Assembly: GCF_003576475.1 (NCBI RefSeq)
Contig: NZ_QWGR01000003.1
Location: 310,001-374,000 of the forward strand
Length of the DNA: 64,000 nt
Direction: 5' to 3'
From: Maribellus luteus
GTDB taxonomy: Bacteria; Bacteroidota; Bacteroidia; Bacteroidales; Prolixibacteraceae
Shown: positions 36,127 through 44,896 of the stretch, in pieces
Numbering within the stretch: the first letter of the stretch is position 1
How the letters are laid out: each line of letters begins with the position of its first letter
Notes under the pieces: model-generated
The model's input: the letters and a program-made list of their open reading frames with translations, nothing else
Told to the model about the DNA's origin: nothing
The model's database searches: none
Made by a program: the position numbers and the translations under genes

Positions 36127-36522
36127 ATGTATAAGCTCCTTTACGTATTGTTTCCGGCGTTACTGATGATTTCATGCGATCATGAAATTGAAAATCCGAA
36201 TAACCTGAAGCTGTTGGGACTGGATGATATTAAACGGGAATACCAGATTGCTGATAGTTTAAACTACCTCCCCGACAGAAGCAACATTGACACCACTACC
36301 CTTATCTTGGGAATGGACGAGCGAAACGGAAAAGTTGTGATACGATCGTGTCAGACACGAGGATTTGGCTGTATTCTGGTGACGAACTATTACACCATTC
36401 TTTACCAGGATTGCGACTCAATCTGTTGCAAAAAAAACGGGAACTGGCTGGTTGATTATGTCGGCTTTGCTGGATTTCGTTCTCCCGTAGGATGCGAACC
36501 AGACACTACCGGTAATCATTAA
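36127..36522 (+). CDS. Small cysteine-rich lipoprotein of unknown function
   Basis: A 131-residue protein with a lipoprotein signal (lipobox MISC, Cys17). The mature part has six further cysteines ([21 protein letters not shown]), suggesting disulfides in the envelope. I do not recognise a family. Its end overlaps the convergent rnhB stop by four bases. Confidence 0.7.
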   Translation: MYKLLYVLFPALLMISCDHEIENPNNLKLLGLDDIKREYQIADSLNYLPDRSNIDTTTLILGMDERNGKVVIRSCQTRGFGCILVTNYYTILYQDCDSICCKKNGNWLVDYVGFAGFRSPVGCEPDTTGNH

Positions 36523-37130
36523 AGATCCAGCACCAGCTGCTCGTCAAGCAGGCGGAACGACATGCGGTGGTATTTGGTGGGCCCGTGTTCCCGGATGGCG
36601 GCACGGTGTTTTTTGGTGGGGTAACCTTTGTTTTTGTCCCAGTCGTAGTTCGGAAATTCCCGGTGAATGCTGAGCATAAAATCGTCGCGGTAGGTTTTGG
36701 CCAGCACCGAAGCCGCCGCAATCGAATAAAAGCGTCCGTCGCCTTTTACCATGCAGGTGTACGGAATGTCGCCCTGCGTGCGAAAACGGTTCCCGTCGAT
36801 CAGCAAATGTTCCGGCTTTATTTTGAGTTGCGCCACTGCCCTGTTCATGGCAAGAAACGAGGCATTCAGGATATTAACCTCATCAATTTCATGATTGTCC
36901 ACCGCAACAACGGCCCATGCCAGCGCCTGCTCTTCGATTACCGGGCGAAGCTGGTAGCGTTGTTTTTCGGTAAGCTGTTTCGAATCGTTTAGCAATTGGT
37001 TTTCAAAACCGGCCGGCAAAATTACCGCCGCCGCAAATACCGGCCCGGCTAAGCATCCGCGTCCGGCTTCGTCGCAACCCGCCTCTACCTGGTTCTCCTG
37101 AAAATAGGGTAATAGCTTTTGCTTTTTCAT
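36519..37130 (-). CDS. rnhB: Ribonuclease HII
   Basis: A 203-residue endonuclease that removes ribonucleotides misincorporated into DNA and RNA primers. The signature [14 protein letters not shown] (Asp20, Glu21) is present, with LLIDGNRF (third acidic residue) and [12 protein letters not shown] (fourth). Length fits. The window therefore holds both rnhA and rnhB within 4 kb. It overlaps the convergent small lipoprotein gene by four bases. Confidence 0.96.
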   Translation of the reverse strand: MKKQKLLPYFQENQVEAGCDEAGRGCLAGPVFAAAVILPAGFENQLLNDSKQLTEKQRYQLRPVIEEQALAWAVVAVDNHEIDEVNILNASFLAMNRAVAQLKIKPEHLLIDGNRFRTQGDIPYTCMVKGDGRFYSIAAASVLAKTYRDDFMLSIHREFPNYDWDKNKGYPTKKHRAAIREHGPTKYHRMSFRLLDEQLVLDL

Positions 37131-37573
37131 ACTAAATGGAACTTACTGATATAATTGTTAAACTGAGAAATTGATAAATTGTCAAACTGAGACTGAATAT
37201 TGCAACCGTTGTCTGAACACAAAGACTCAAAGACACAAAGGTATTTCTTTTATTCTCTCGCAAAGGCGCCAAGACGCTAAGTTAAGCTACGAGCCCCGGG
37301 CTGTGAGCTTTTATTATTCATTGGTAAACTGTCAAATTGCTAAACTGTCAAACTGAGACTGATTACTGAGACTGCGACTGATCACTCAATACTTCTTCAA
37401 TCAACAATCGTTAATCACCATTCCTCAATCAAGTACTCTTGCCAAACTGCGAAATTGTAAAATTGTCGTTTTATTTCCAACATTTAACCACTTGCGCCCG
37501 GGCTTGCTCCAAAGAATCTTTACTCATTGACGAAGGCCTGAGCGTGGAGCGCGGGCTTGTTTACGTCCATATC

Positions 37574-37617
37574 CCCAGGGCTTTGCCCCGGGCTGGTAAG
37601 CCTCGCCCTTTCAGGGC
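37574..37617 (+). repeat. Two-hairpin element, copy 3
   Basis: A 19-nt hairpin (CCCAGGGC-TTT-GCCCCGGG, one A-C mismatch), 12-nt linker CTGGTAAGCCTC and a 13-nt hairpin GCCCT-TTC-AGGGC, inside the first 309-bp repeat. Confidence 0.7.
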
Positions 37618-37882
37618 TTCCTTTAGAAATTGAAAAACTGGCAAATTGTGAAACTGGCAAACTGAGACTGAATACTGAGACTGCGACTGGTCACTCAATA
37701 CTTCTTCAATCAACAATCGTTAATCATCATTCTCCAATCAAGTACTCTTGCCAAACTGCGAAATTGTAAAATTGTAGTTTTATTTCCAACATTTAACCAC
37801 TTGTGCCCGGTCTTGCTCCAAAGAATCTTTACTCATTGACGAAGGCCAGAGCTTGGAGCGCGGGCTTGTTTACGTCCATGTC

Positions 37883-37926
37883 CTCAGGGCTTTGCCCCGG
37901 GCTGATAAGCCACGCCCTTTCAGGGC
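37883..37926 (+). repeat. Two-hairpin element, copy 4
   Basis: Same layout as copy 3 in the second 309-bp repeat: CTCAGGGC-TTT-GCCCCGGG (a T-G wobble replaces a C-G pair), linker CTGATAAGCCAC, hairpin GCCCT-TTC-AGGGC. Confidence 0.7.
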
Positions 37927-38090
37927 TTCCTTTAGAAATTGAAAAACTGCTAAATTCTCAAACTGGCAAACTGAGACTGATTACTGAGACTGCGACTGGT
38001 CACTCAATACTTCTTCAATCAACAATCGTTAATCATCATTCCTAAATCAATTCCCGTTGCTAAACTGAGACTGAATACTGCGACTGATCA

Positions 38091-38118
38091 CTGAACTCTG
38101 AACCTTGAACTTTAAACT
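38091..38118. repeat. Degenerate 7-bp array (CTGAACT type)
   Basis: Four consecutive heptamers CTGAACT, CTGAACC, TTGAACT, TTAAACT end five bases before the stop codon of the minus-strand glycosyltransferase gene. Confidence 0.65.
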
Positions 38119-38122
38119 CCTC

Positions 38123-39247
38123 TCACTGCAACGCTTTCTCCACGCTCATCCAGAGCAGGCGTGCGGTTTCGTCCCAGCTAAATTTATTTTTCTGAATAAA
38201 TCCCTTTTCAACCAGGCTTTGCCGAAGATCGGCGTCCTCGTGAATCCGCAACATGGCATCGGCAATCTGGTCGATTTTTAAGGGGTCGGCGTACATTACA
38301 GCGCCTCCGCCCACTTCCGGAATCGACGTGGTGTTGGAACAAATCACGGGTATGCCAGCGCTCATCGCCTCCACAATCGGAATTCCGAAGCCTTCGAAAA
38401 AGGGCACAAAAGTGAGAGCCAGCGCGCCTCCAAAAATATCGTGCAGCTCTTTGCTCGACACCCGCCCGGTAAAAACCACATCGTTGCGGTAGCGCATGTT
38501 TTCGTAGGTCTCGTGTATATCGCCTGTTTTGTGCATTTCGCCTCCCACCACCACCATTTTGGTGGCATCGCCTTTCACACTTTTAAAGGCATCGAAAGCC
38601 TTTAGCAGTCCGCTTACATTTTTTCGCGGATGCAGCGCGCCAACAAACAAAAAGTAATCAGCACCCCCGGTGTAACGCTTTTTTACGTCCACTTTCTCTT
38701 TTTCCGAAATGGGTTCAAAAATCTGGTTGATGCCGTCGTACACCACATCAATTTTATCGTAGTCAACCTTGTACGAACGCGTAATGTCTTCTTTCGAATA
38801 AAAGGAAACCGTGGCAATGCGCCGGGCAATGCGCGCAAACTTCGGAAAAAAGTGGTTGTAGTATTTCGCCTTTAACCACGGAAGGTCGTCGGGGCGGTGC
38901 ACAAAATTTATGTCGTGAATAACGCCCAACTGCGGCACTTTTGTCCGCAACGATAGGTATCCGTCGGGCGACAAAAACAGGTTGGCTTTGTATTTTTTCA
39001 GGATGCGCGGAATTTGGTACTCAAACCACAAATACCACAACACCGGATGCCGGGTTGGAGGCCCAACCACCACGGGCTTAACATTTTCTGAAAAAACATA
39101 GTCGGGGCTGTACGGCCTGTCAAACAGGAAAATGAATTCGTGTTCGGGATGATTCAGCGTCATTCGCTTCAGGGTTTCATACGTGAACCACCCGATTCCT
39201 TCCAGTTTCCCTTTGATCAGTAAACGCGTGTTTACGGCAATAATCAT
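38123..39247 (-). CDS. GT4-family glycosyltransferase
   Basis: A 374-residue GT-B glycosyltransferase of the mannosyl/glucosyl-transferase-like GT4 family. N-terminal acceptor domain begins MIIAVNTRLL with the GIGWFTYET loop; C-terminal donor domain contains FLFVGALHPRKNV, GRVSSKELHDIFGGA and the E-x7-E signature in PFFEGFGIPIVEAMSAG. The frame extends far upstream (to 39619), but this part overlaps the divergent flippase gene and lacks family similarity, so 39247 is the start. With the flippase it probably builds a surface polysaccharide. Confidence 0.92.
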   Translation of the reverse strand: MIIAVNTRLLIKGKLEGIGWFTYETLKRMTLNHPEHEFIFLFDRPYSPDYVFSENVKPVVVGPPTRHPVLWYLWFEYQIPRILKKYKANLFLSPDGYLSLRTKVPQLGVIHDINFVHRPDDLPWLKAKYYNHFFPKFARIARRIATVSFYSKEDITRSYKVDYDKIDVVYDGINQIFEPISEKEKVDVKKRYTGGADYFLFVGALHPRKNVSGLLKAFDAFKSVKGDATKMVVVGGEMHKTGDIHETYENMRYRNDVVFTGRVSSKELHDIFGGALALTFVPFFEGFGIPIVEAMSAGIPVICSNTTSIPEVGGGAVMYADPLKIDQIADAMLRIHEDADLRQSLVEKGFIQKNKFSWDETARLLWMSVEKALQ

Positions 39248-39373
39248 GCTGTCGGTTTCAAATTTCCGTAAATGTACAAAGATTGTGGTGATTATTCCCG
39301 CTTGCGTATAGTCAATATTTCTTACTTTTAAGCGTTCAAAAAACAAGCGAGATATCCACCTAATACCGGTAGT

Positions 39374-40816
39374 TTGAAACGAAAATTTGTAACAAACCTG
39401 CTCCTGCTCCTTTTCCTGAATCTGCTGATCAAGCCGTTTTGGATATTTGGCATCGACCGCACGGTTCAAAACTCGGTGGGAGACGAAAACTACGGTTTGT
39501 ATTTTGCGCTTTTCAACTTTTCGATGCTGCTGAATATTTTGCTCGATGTGGGGATCACCAACTTCAACAACCGCAATATTTCGCGTTACAGTTTTTTGCT
39601 GCCCAAGCATCTTTCGCACATTATCGGGTTGAAATTTATGCTCGCCGTTGTGTATGCGCTGTTTACACTGGGTGTCGCGGTCCTAATCGGGTACAACAAT
39701 TTGCAGTTTCATTTGCTGGCTTTTCTTATTCTGAACCAGTTTTTGATTTCCTTCACGCTGTATCTCCGGTCCAACATCAGTGCGCTTCAGCTGTTTCGCA
39801 CCGACAGCCTCATCTCGGTGCTCGACCGCAGCCTGATGATCATTATTTGCAGCCTTTTGCTTTTCACCAATGTTTTTCGGATCGAATTTACCATTAACTG
39901 GTTTGTATATGCCCAAACCATGGCTTACGGCCTCACTTCACTGATTACTTTACTGATTGTTCTGAAGAAATCGGGACGGATAAAAATCCAGTTTGACCCG
40001 GCTTTTTTCAGGGTGTTTTTGAGGAAATCGTATCCGTACGCCCTCCTGATTTTGCTGATGTCGTTTTACAACCGCATCGATTCGGTAATGCTCGAACGCC
40101 TGCTGCCACACCCCATCGGGAAAGAACAGGCCGGAATTTATGCACAGGCTTTCCGTCTGCTGGATGCTGTTTCGATGTTTGGGGTTTTGTTTGCCGGACT
40201 GCTGCTCCCTATTTTCTCCAAAATGCTGAAGCAAAAAGAAAATGTGGGGCAAATGGTTAAGCTGTCGTTTACACTGCTGATCGTTCCGGCCATAGTCATT
40301 GCAGTTTCCAGCATTTATTACAACAGCGAAATCATGAACCTGCTGTACCATGCCAACACCGAAAATTCGGCTGACCTGCTGGGCATACTAATGACCGGTT
40401 TTATTGGCATTGCCATGACCTATATTTTCGGCACGCTGCTTACCGCCAACGGCAGTATGAAACAGCTGAACACCATGGCCTTTGCTGGAATGATCCTGAA
40501 CATTACGCTGAATATTATACTGATCCCCAAATACCAGGCACACGGTTCGGCCTGGGCCAGCCTGGCAACACAGCTTTTTACCGGCGGGACGCAACTGGTG
40601 CTGGCACTGGTTATATTTCGCCTGAACCCGGGCATTAAATACATTTTTCAACTGCTTCTTTTTACCGGCCTCGTTGTGGCTCTCGCCACTGTTTCAAAGG
40701 AAATCGACAACTGGCTGCTGGGCTACGCTTTCCTGGTGGCAGCATCGGTGATTTCTGCCGTAGCGCTTAAACTTTTTAATCTGAAAAACCTTTATGAAAT
40801 TATCAGATACAAATAA
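39374..40816 (+). CDS. Polysaccharide flippase (Wzx/MATE-like)
   Basis: A 480-residue membrane protein with about 12-14 helices of the polysaccharide-biosynthesis/MVF exporter type, moving lipid-linked saccharides across the inner membrane. Typical segments are the N-terminal GIDRTVQNSVGDENYGLYFA, the YPYALLILLMSFYNRID-like helix pair and a C-terminal set of hydrophobic helices. The start is TTG at 39374, which begins the first helix after a short basic head. Divergent from the glycosyltransferase and followed after two bases by the DUF3267 gene. Confidence 0.88.
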   Translation: MKRKFVTNLLLLLFLNLLIKPFWIFGIDRTVQNSVGDENYGLYFALFNFSMLLNILLDVGITNFNNRNISRYSFLLPKHLSHIIGLKFMLAVVYALFTLGVAVLIGYNNLQFHLLAFLILNQFLISFTLYLRSNISALQLFRTDSLISVLDRSLMIIICSLLLFTNVFRIEFTINWFVYAQTMAYGLTSLITLLIVLKKSGRIKIQFDPAFFRVFLRKSYPYALLILLMSFYNRIDSVMLERLLPHPIGKEQAGIYAQAFRLLDAVSMFGVLFAGLLLPIFSKMLKQKENVGQMVKLSFTLLIVPAIVIAVSSIYYNSEIMNLLYHANTENSADLLGILMTGFIGIAMTYIFGTLLTANGSMKQLNTMAFAGMILNITLNIILIPKYQAHGSAWASLATQLFTGGTQLVLALVIFRLNPGIKYIFQLLLFTGLVVALATVSKEIDNWLLGYAFLVAASVISAVALKLFNLKNLYEIIRYK

Positions 40817-40818
40817 AT

Positions 40819-41454
40819 ATGGTGAATCCAACCATTCAGGAATTGCAGGATCCGGAACGTTTTGAATTGATTGCCGAGCTGAGTCACGAAAACATCAAAT
40901 CGTTTGTGCTCGATCAGTTGGGACAAGGGGGCCGGATAACGATCGCATTTATGATCTACCAGTCGCTTATGATTATTATGGGAATGTTCTTAGTGACAAG
41001 AGCCATCATCCAGGCCTTACACGATGCGCCTGAAAACCTTTATTTCACCATCGCTGCATTGCTGTTTTGCTTTACGGCATTGATCCCGGTTCACGAGCTT
41101 TTACACGGCCTGGCCATAAAACTAAGCGGTGCGCCCACGGTTCACTACGGCGCCTACTTCCGGAAATTCATCTTTTATGCCGAAGCCGACCGCCACGTAA
41201 TCAACGGCACACAATTTACCTGGATTGCATTGACTCCCCTGTTGGTTGTAAAGCTGGTGACGCTCGTTTTGTCGCTTTTTTTCTGGCACACACCCTGGCT
41301 GTATTTTTTCCTTTTGACCATGGCCGTTCACAGCCTTTTTTGCGCCGGCGACATTGGCCTACTTTCCGTTCTTTACCGGCACAAAAATGCTGAGATCTAT
41401 ACTTTTGATGTTAAGGCTGAAAAGAAAAGTTATTACTATCTGAAGAAGAAATAA
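40819..41454 (+). CDS. DUF3267 membrane protein with zincin motif
   Basis: A 211-residue protein with four predicted membrane helices. It holds HELLH (His92, Glu93, His96) at the edge of the second helix, the putative zinc-protease motif of the DUF3267 family, followed by LSGAPTVHYG. Whether it is proteolytic is unknown. The ATG lies two bases after the flippase stop, so the two are co-transcribed. Confidence 0.82.
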   Translation: MVNPTIQELQDPERFELIAELSHENIKSFVLDQLGQGGRITIAFMIYQSLMIIMGMFLVTRAIIQALHDAPENLYFTIAALLFCFTALIPVHELLHGLAIKLSGAPTVHYGAYFRKFIFYAEADRHVINGTQFTWIALTPLLVVKLVTLVLSLFFWHTPWLYFFLLTMAVHSLFCAGDIGLLSVLYRHKNAEIYTFDVKAEKKSYYYLKKK

Positions 41455-41647
41455 ATCTATTTTGATCCAAGCCCAAATAAGAAAAGTAATAGTAGTCTTG
41501 AACTCCTTCTTTTTCCACCTAATCTTAGCTCCCTTTCTACAGATCTTTCTAAGGTCTCATTTAATGCAGGGCCATGTTATTTCGTCCGGGATCACGAACC
41601 GTTAAAAAACAACTTTCTTCGCCGGACGAGATGAGGACGATTCCTAA

Positions 41648-41693
41648 CCCGGCGCTTTGCACCGGGTTATTGATATTTGACACTTTCAGTGTC
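41648..41693 (+). repeat. Two-hairpin element, copy 5
   Basis: A 19-nt hairpin (CCCGGCGC-TTT-GCACCGGG, one C-A mismatch), 12-nt linker TTATTGATATTT and a 15-nt hairpin GACACT-TTC-AGTGTC; the pairing extends outward to TTGACACT/AGTGTCAA if the flanking T and A are counted. Confidence 0.78.
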
Positions 41694-41704
41694 AATTTAA
41701 TCAA

Positions 41705-41751
41705 CACCCTGCAAGGGTGAAACAATAATAACGACGGGTAAACGATTCGTC
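41705..41751 (-). repeat. Two-hairpin element, copy 6 (inverted, degenerate)
   Basis: Read on the minus strand: 15-nt hairpin CACCCT-TGC-AGGGTG at 41705-41719, linker TTATTATTGTTT (41720-41731) and a weak 19-nt hairpin GACG...CGTC (41733-41751). It forms an inverted pair with copy 5, with the short hairpins facing each other. Confidence 0.55.
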
Positions 41752-42003
41752 CGTCAAATGACGGACGGAAAGTGCAACCCGGGGTATTGACCAAGACGAA
41801 CAACCGGCGCAATCTCCCAACATTTTAGACATATAAAGTTCTTTGCGCCGCACGGCAATCGTCCATTAGATAGAATTGCCCAAAGAATATTTATGTGTAA
41901 AGGATGGCCTCGTGTTAAACAAAAGAATTGTATCAGCCAGCTCGCAAATCAGCGAGAGTTAGCGTATAAGCGTATTCAGCTTTGATCTTTGGGAAACGTT
42001 CAA

Positions 42004-42034
42004 CAATAAAAAAGGGAACCAACATGATTCCCTT
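42004..42034 (-). terminator. Terminator of the methyltransferase-esterase pair
   Basis: On the minus strand AAGGGAA-n9-TTCCCTT runs into TTTTATTG. It lies about 170 bases past the methyltransferase stop, implying a long 3' untranslated tail. Confidence 0.7.
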
Positions 42035-42204
42035 CTTCTGACGTTTTTTGAACAGTGCTAAATCGTAAATAACCAAGTTTTTAATCACTGATCAAAACTA
42101 CAAAATAACTATGTTAATGAATTTTAATGAACGTCTGGTTATTGTTAAACTAAATATAGCTTTGTTAAATAGTGTAGCTAACTGCAAAAATCAGTAAAAG
42201 AACG

Positions 42205-42816
42205 TTAATTATCTGCTGATCTTTGGGCTACTACCACCTGAAAGGCTCCTTTTCCAACGGTCTCTATGTTTTGAATTAAAAACCCGTTTTCCGGAAGAAT
42301 AGACATTAAGCCACCGGCCTCTGTATAACTTCTAAAGTTCCCGTTATGGTTTCTTCCGGCCATAAACTCGGCCACTCTGCTTGCAACTCCCATATAATTT
42401 CGCGGTAACGGAACGGCATAATCCAGCACTACAATTCTATCCGCCACCTTTTGGATTTCGCTTAAAACAGCCCCCCGCAAACCGGGATCGAACTGGTGCA
42501 AAGCCAACGAAAGAATGGCCACATCAAATCTTTGTCCGTAAAACCCCGAAAGATCCGTTGCATCACCCACGTAAAAACCGGCATTCGGTACTTTTCGTTT
42601 TTGGGCTGCTTTGATTGCGTAACGAATCATTGACTCACTCAAATCCACACCCGTAAGCGAACCGGCCCAATCTGCCAATTCAAAAAGTTGCGCTCCCGTT
42701 CCGCAGGCAATGTCTATTATGCGGTCGCCTTGATTAATATGCGCTGCAACGCTTCTCCGCAGTGACTGCAAGAGGGGATCGAGCAGGGTGCTGTAAAAAA
42801 TACCGGATTCTACCAT
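42205..42816 (-). CDS. Class I SAM-dependent methyltransferase
   Basis: A 203-residue methyltransferase of the UbiE/Methyltransf_11 type. SAM motif I is DIACGTGAQLFEL, the acidic ribose ligand lies in GVDLSES, and motif II is DVAILSLALHQF. The substrate is unknown. Its ATG directly follows the TAA of the upstream esterase gene with no gap, so translation is likely coupled. Confidence 0.9.
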   Translation of the reverse strand: MVESGIFYSTLLDPLLQSLRRSVAAHINQGDRIIDIACGTGAQLFELADWAGSLTGVDLSESMIRYAIKAAQKRKVPNAGFYVGDATDLSGFYGQRFDVAILSLALHQFDPGLRGAVLSEIQKVADRIVVLDYAVPLPRNYMGVASRVAEFMAGRNHNGNFRSYTEAGGLMSILPENGFLIQNIETVGKGAFQVVVAQRSADN

Positions 42817-43749
42817 TTATTGTGTTATTGTTGATTCGAAAAATGCCCAGATCTCATCGCAGCCATTAAAGTCGCGGTTGGTATTGCCCACCATACTTCG
42901 GGGCAGGTACTGCCGCATACCCGGCCAGGTGTGCCCTCCGTTTACCACCTTAATATCGACAATTTTTAGCCGATCGTTCGCTGGATTTTCCCAAACCGTT
43001 TTCACGGCTGTACAGTCGTCGTCTGTATTGATATCGGGAAAAGCATAAACATCTGACTTTTGGGAACACCCGTTTACATTTTTCCAGTATTGAATCGCTT
43101 CCGCATTGCTTAGCACTTCGCCCCTTTTTTGCTTTAACACAACCACAGGCCCACCGTTATAGGGAACCAAAGGATCGGCATCTCCGCCAATAAAAATTAC
43201 CGGAACCGGATTCCCGGGATCCGTTTTTTGCTGGTCCCCGCTCATGGTGGCCGCCACCACCCCGATGGCTTTAAAAACCCGCGAACGCTCAATGGCCAGG
43301 CGCTGCACCATAAACCCTCCGTTCGAAATACCACAGGCAAAGATATTTTTACGGTCAATCGCCAGTTTCTGATCCAGATCGTCGATCATTGCATCAAAGA
43401 AACCAACGTCGTCGATCTTTAACCGGCGTGCTACCGACAAGGTATCCCGTTCGCCATCGTTCCAGCCCCTCCGGTAACCATTGGGATAAACCGCAATAAA
43501 ACCATCGCGGTCGGCGAGTTCGTTGAATCTGCGCCCGGTAAAATTCAGCATGCCCTTTGCTTTTCCTCCGCCGCCGTGCAGTATAAAAACCACCGGGTAG
43601 CTTTTCTTCGCATCGTAAGTCCTTGGCAGATAAACCTGGTAAAAGCGTATCAATCCATCCACTTCAAGGTAAACCTTTTCGGTTCCGACCTGCGCCAAAC
43701 AGCCCATGGAAACCATCGAAATCCAGACTAAGAGGAAAACTGTCTTCAT
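42817..43749 (-). CDS. Exported PHB-depolymerase/feruloyl-esterase family hydrolase
   Basis: A 310-residue secreted alpha/beta-hydrolase of the esterase LpqC/PHB-depolymerase family. Signal peptide about 1-20 with a lipobox-like SMGC. The oxyanion region is FILHGGGGKAKG, the nucleophile Ser142 sits in CGISNGGFM, and the acid and base are in DADPLVPY and NGGHTWPG. Known relatives cleave ester-linked aromatics or acetyl groups from plant polysaccharides; the natural substrate is not visible. The frame extends upstream to 43878, but the ATG at 43749 begins the signal peptide. Confidence 0.88.
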   Translation of the reverse strand: MKTVFLLVWISMVSMGCLAQVGTEKVYLEVDGLIRFYQVYLPRTYDAKKSYPVVFILHGGGGKAKGMLNFTGRRFNELADRDGFIAVYPNGYRRGWNDGERDTLSVARRLKIDDVGFFDAMIDDLDQKLAIDRKNIFACGISNGGFMVQRLAIERSRVFKAIGVVAATMSGDQQKTDPGNPVPVIFIGGDADPLVPYNGGPVVVLKQKRGEVLSNAEAIQYWKNVNGCSQKSDVYAFPDINTDDDCTAVKTVWENPANDRLKIVDIKVVNGGHTWPGMRQYLPRSMVGNTNRDFNGCDEIWAFFESTITQ

Positions 43750-43803
43750 GATATATCCTTTCTTAAACAAACTCCATCCGCGTTTTTTTGTTATTAACAC
43801 AAA

Positions 43804-43811
43804 CAAAAATA
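43804..43811 (-). promoter_or_regulatory. -7 promoter box of the esterase-methyltransferase pair
   Basis: Minus-strand TATTTTTG fits TAnnTTTG, 54 bases upstream of the esterase ATG, and overlaps the leader of the divergent ChaN-like gene. Confidence 0.5.
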
Positions 43812-43813
43812 AT

Positions 43814-44680
43814 ATGCATAAATACAAATACCTTCTTCCGGTTATTTTTCTGATGTTCACCGCATTTAAACCGGACAAGCCTGCTTACCTGCTTTTTGAC
43901 AAAGACGGAAAAACGGTTAAGTACGAAAGAATGCTCAAACAAATTCAGGAAGCCGATGTGGTTCTTTTTGGCGAGTTGCACGACAACCCGATTTCGCACT
44001 GGCTACAGCTGGAACTTACCAAAGATATGTTTGAGATGTACGGTAAAAACCTGATTTTGGGGGCCGAAATGTTTGAAAGCGACAACCAGGTCATCCTGGA
44101 CGAATACCTTTCGGGGAAGATCTCGCAACGAAACTTTGAGGACGAAATGAAACTATGGCCCAACTATAAAACCGATTACAAACCCCTGGTCGAATTTGCC
44201 AAAGACAGCGGTCTTTATTTTGTGGCTACCAATGTTCCGCGCAGGTATGCCGCTTTGGTTAATAAGAAAGGTTTCGAGGGACTTGAAGAATTATCGGACG
44301 AGGCAAAAACCTTTTTGCCCTCCCTTCCTCCTGCTTACGATTCGACGCTGAATTGTTATGCCAGTATGATGACTATGGAAGGCATGGGCAGTCATGTGTC
44401 ATCTAATTTTCCAAAAGCACAGGCTATAAAAGATGCCACCATGTCGCATTTCATACTCAAAAACCGGGAGCCGGGTAAAAAACTGCTTCATTACCACGGT
44501 GCGTACCACAGTCAAAATTTCGAAAGTATCTACTGGTACCTGAAACATTACCAACCAGAGTTGAAAATTGTTACGATCCACAGTGTTACGCAAAAAGATA
44601 TTTCGAAACTCAGCGAAGAAAACACGGGAAAAGCCGATTTTACGATCTGTGTGGACGAGGATATGACACGAACGAGGTAA
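43814..44680 (+). CDS. ChaN-like heme/iron-handling protein
   Basis: A 288-residue protein with a hydrophobic N-terminal signal (MHKYKYLLPVIFLMFTAF) and a ChaN domain: VVLFGELHDNPISHW, ILGAEMFESDNQ, and the C-terminal LLHYHGAYHSQNF. Characterised ChaN-family proteins bind heme at the envelope; the family is otherwise poorly known. No lipobox cysteine was seen here, so it may be periplasmic rather than lipid-anchored. Divergent from the esterase gene. Confidence 0.87.
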   Translation: MHKYKYLLPVIFLMFTAFKPDKPAYLLFDKDGKTVKYERMLKQIQEADVVLFGELHDNPISHWLQLELTKDMFEMYGKNLILGAEMFESDNQVILDEYLSGKISQRNFEDEMKLWPNYKTDYKPLVEFAKDSGLYFVATNVPRRYAALVNKKGFEGLEELSDEAKTFLPSLPPAYDSTLNCYASMMTMEGMGSHVSSNFPKAQAIKDATMSHFILKNREPGKKLLHYHGAYHSQNFESIYWYLKHYQPELKIVTIHSVTQKDISKLSEENTGKADFTICVDEDMTRTR

Positions 44681-44724
44681 AGCCAAGGGAAGCACAATAG
44701 CCGACTCAAAGTCCTGAAAACAAA

Positions 44725-44755
44725 AAAGGCAGCATCTGTATGCGGCCTTTCTTTA
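44725..44755 (+). terminator. Terminator of the ChaN-like gene
   Basis: AAAGGC and GCAT pair with ATGC and GCCTTT (one A-G mismatch between them, loop CTGT), followed by CTTTA. Confidence 0.65.
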
Positions 44756-44834
44756 CGGTGCGAATGGAGAATATTTTAATGGGAGGAATATTGTCCTTTT
44801 CGCAGTGCAATATACTCGTGGATTTTCTATTTTT

Positions 44835-44859
44835 AAATACCTAATTTTAGGTATTTTAG
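44835..44859 (+). promoter_or_regulatory. Palindromic operator over the -7 box of a LuxR-type gene
   Basis: A perfect 10-bp inverted repeat AAATACCTAA-TT-TTAGGTATTT (44835-44856) overlaps a near-consensus -7 box TATTTTAG (44852-44859), 37 bases before the ATG. The 20-22 bp symmetric form is typical of LuxR/GerE dimers, so autorepression is likely (inference). Confidence 0.65.
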
Positions 44860-44896
44860 CAAGGTCCTATTAACATAAATTTAGGCTACCCGGAAA

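Larger units (their letters stand above)
37131..38122. repeat. Repeat-rich intergenic block with three 309-bp imperfect repeats
   Basis: No gene. A marker ACTCAATACTTCTTCAATC recurs at 37384, 37693 and 38002, exactly 309 bases apart; units one and two are nearly identical over their length and the third is cut short near 38060. Each full unit contains 8-bp periodic arrays (consensus nnAAAYTG), a block ending GTTTACGTCC and a two-hairpin element. The upstream edge (37200-37290) has 8-bp arrays of nCnCAAAG. Confidence 0.85.
41455..42204. other. Repeat-bearing gap between DUF3267 and methyltransferase genes
   Basis: About 750 bases with no gene. It holds copies 5 and 6 of the two-hairpin element, an additional perfect palindrome CGTCCGTCA-AA-TGACGGACG (41749-41768), a long-loop inverted repeat TCGTCCGG/CCGGACGA near 41582-41629, and the methyltransferase terminator at 42004-42034. 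Confidence 0.6.

Noticed and set aside
37439-38045. Several 60-80 codon frames in the 309-bp repeats
   Set aside because: They follow the repeat units and stems, with no start signals or protein-like composition.
39248-39619. N-terminal extension of the glycosyltransferase frame
   Set aside because: It overlaps the divergent flippase coding region, has no GT4 similarity, and MIIAVNTRLL is the normal family start.
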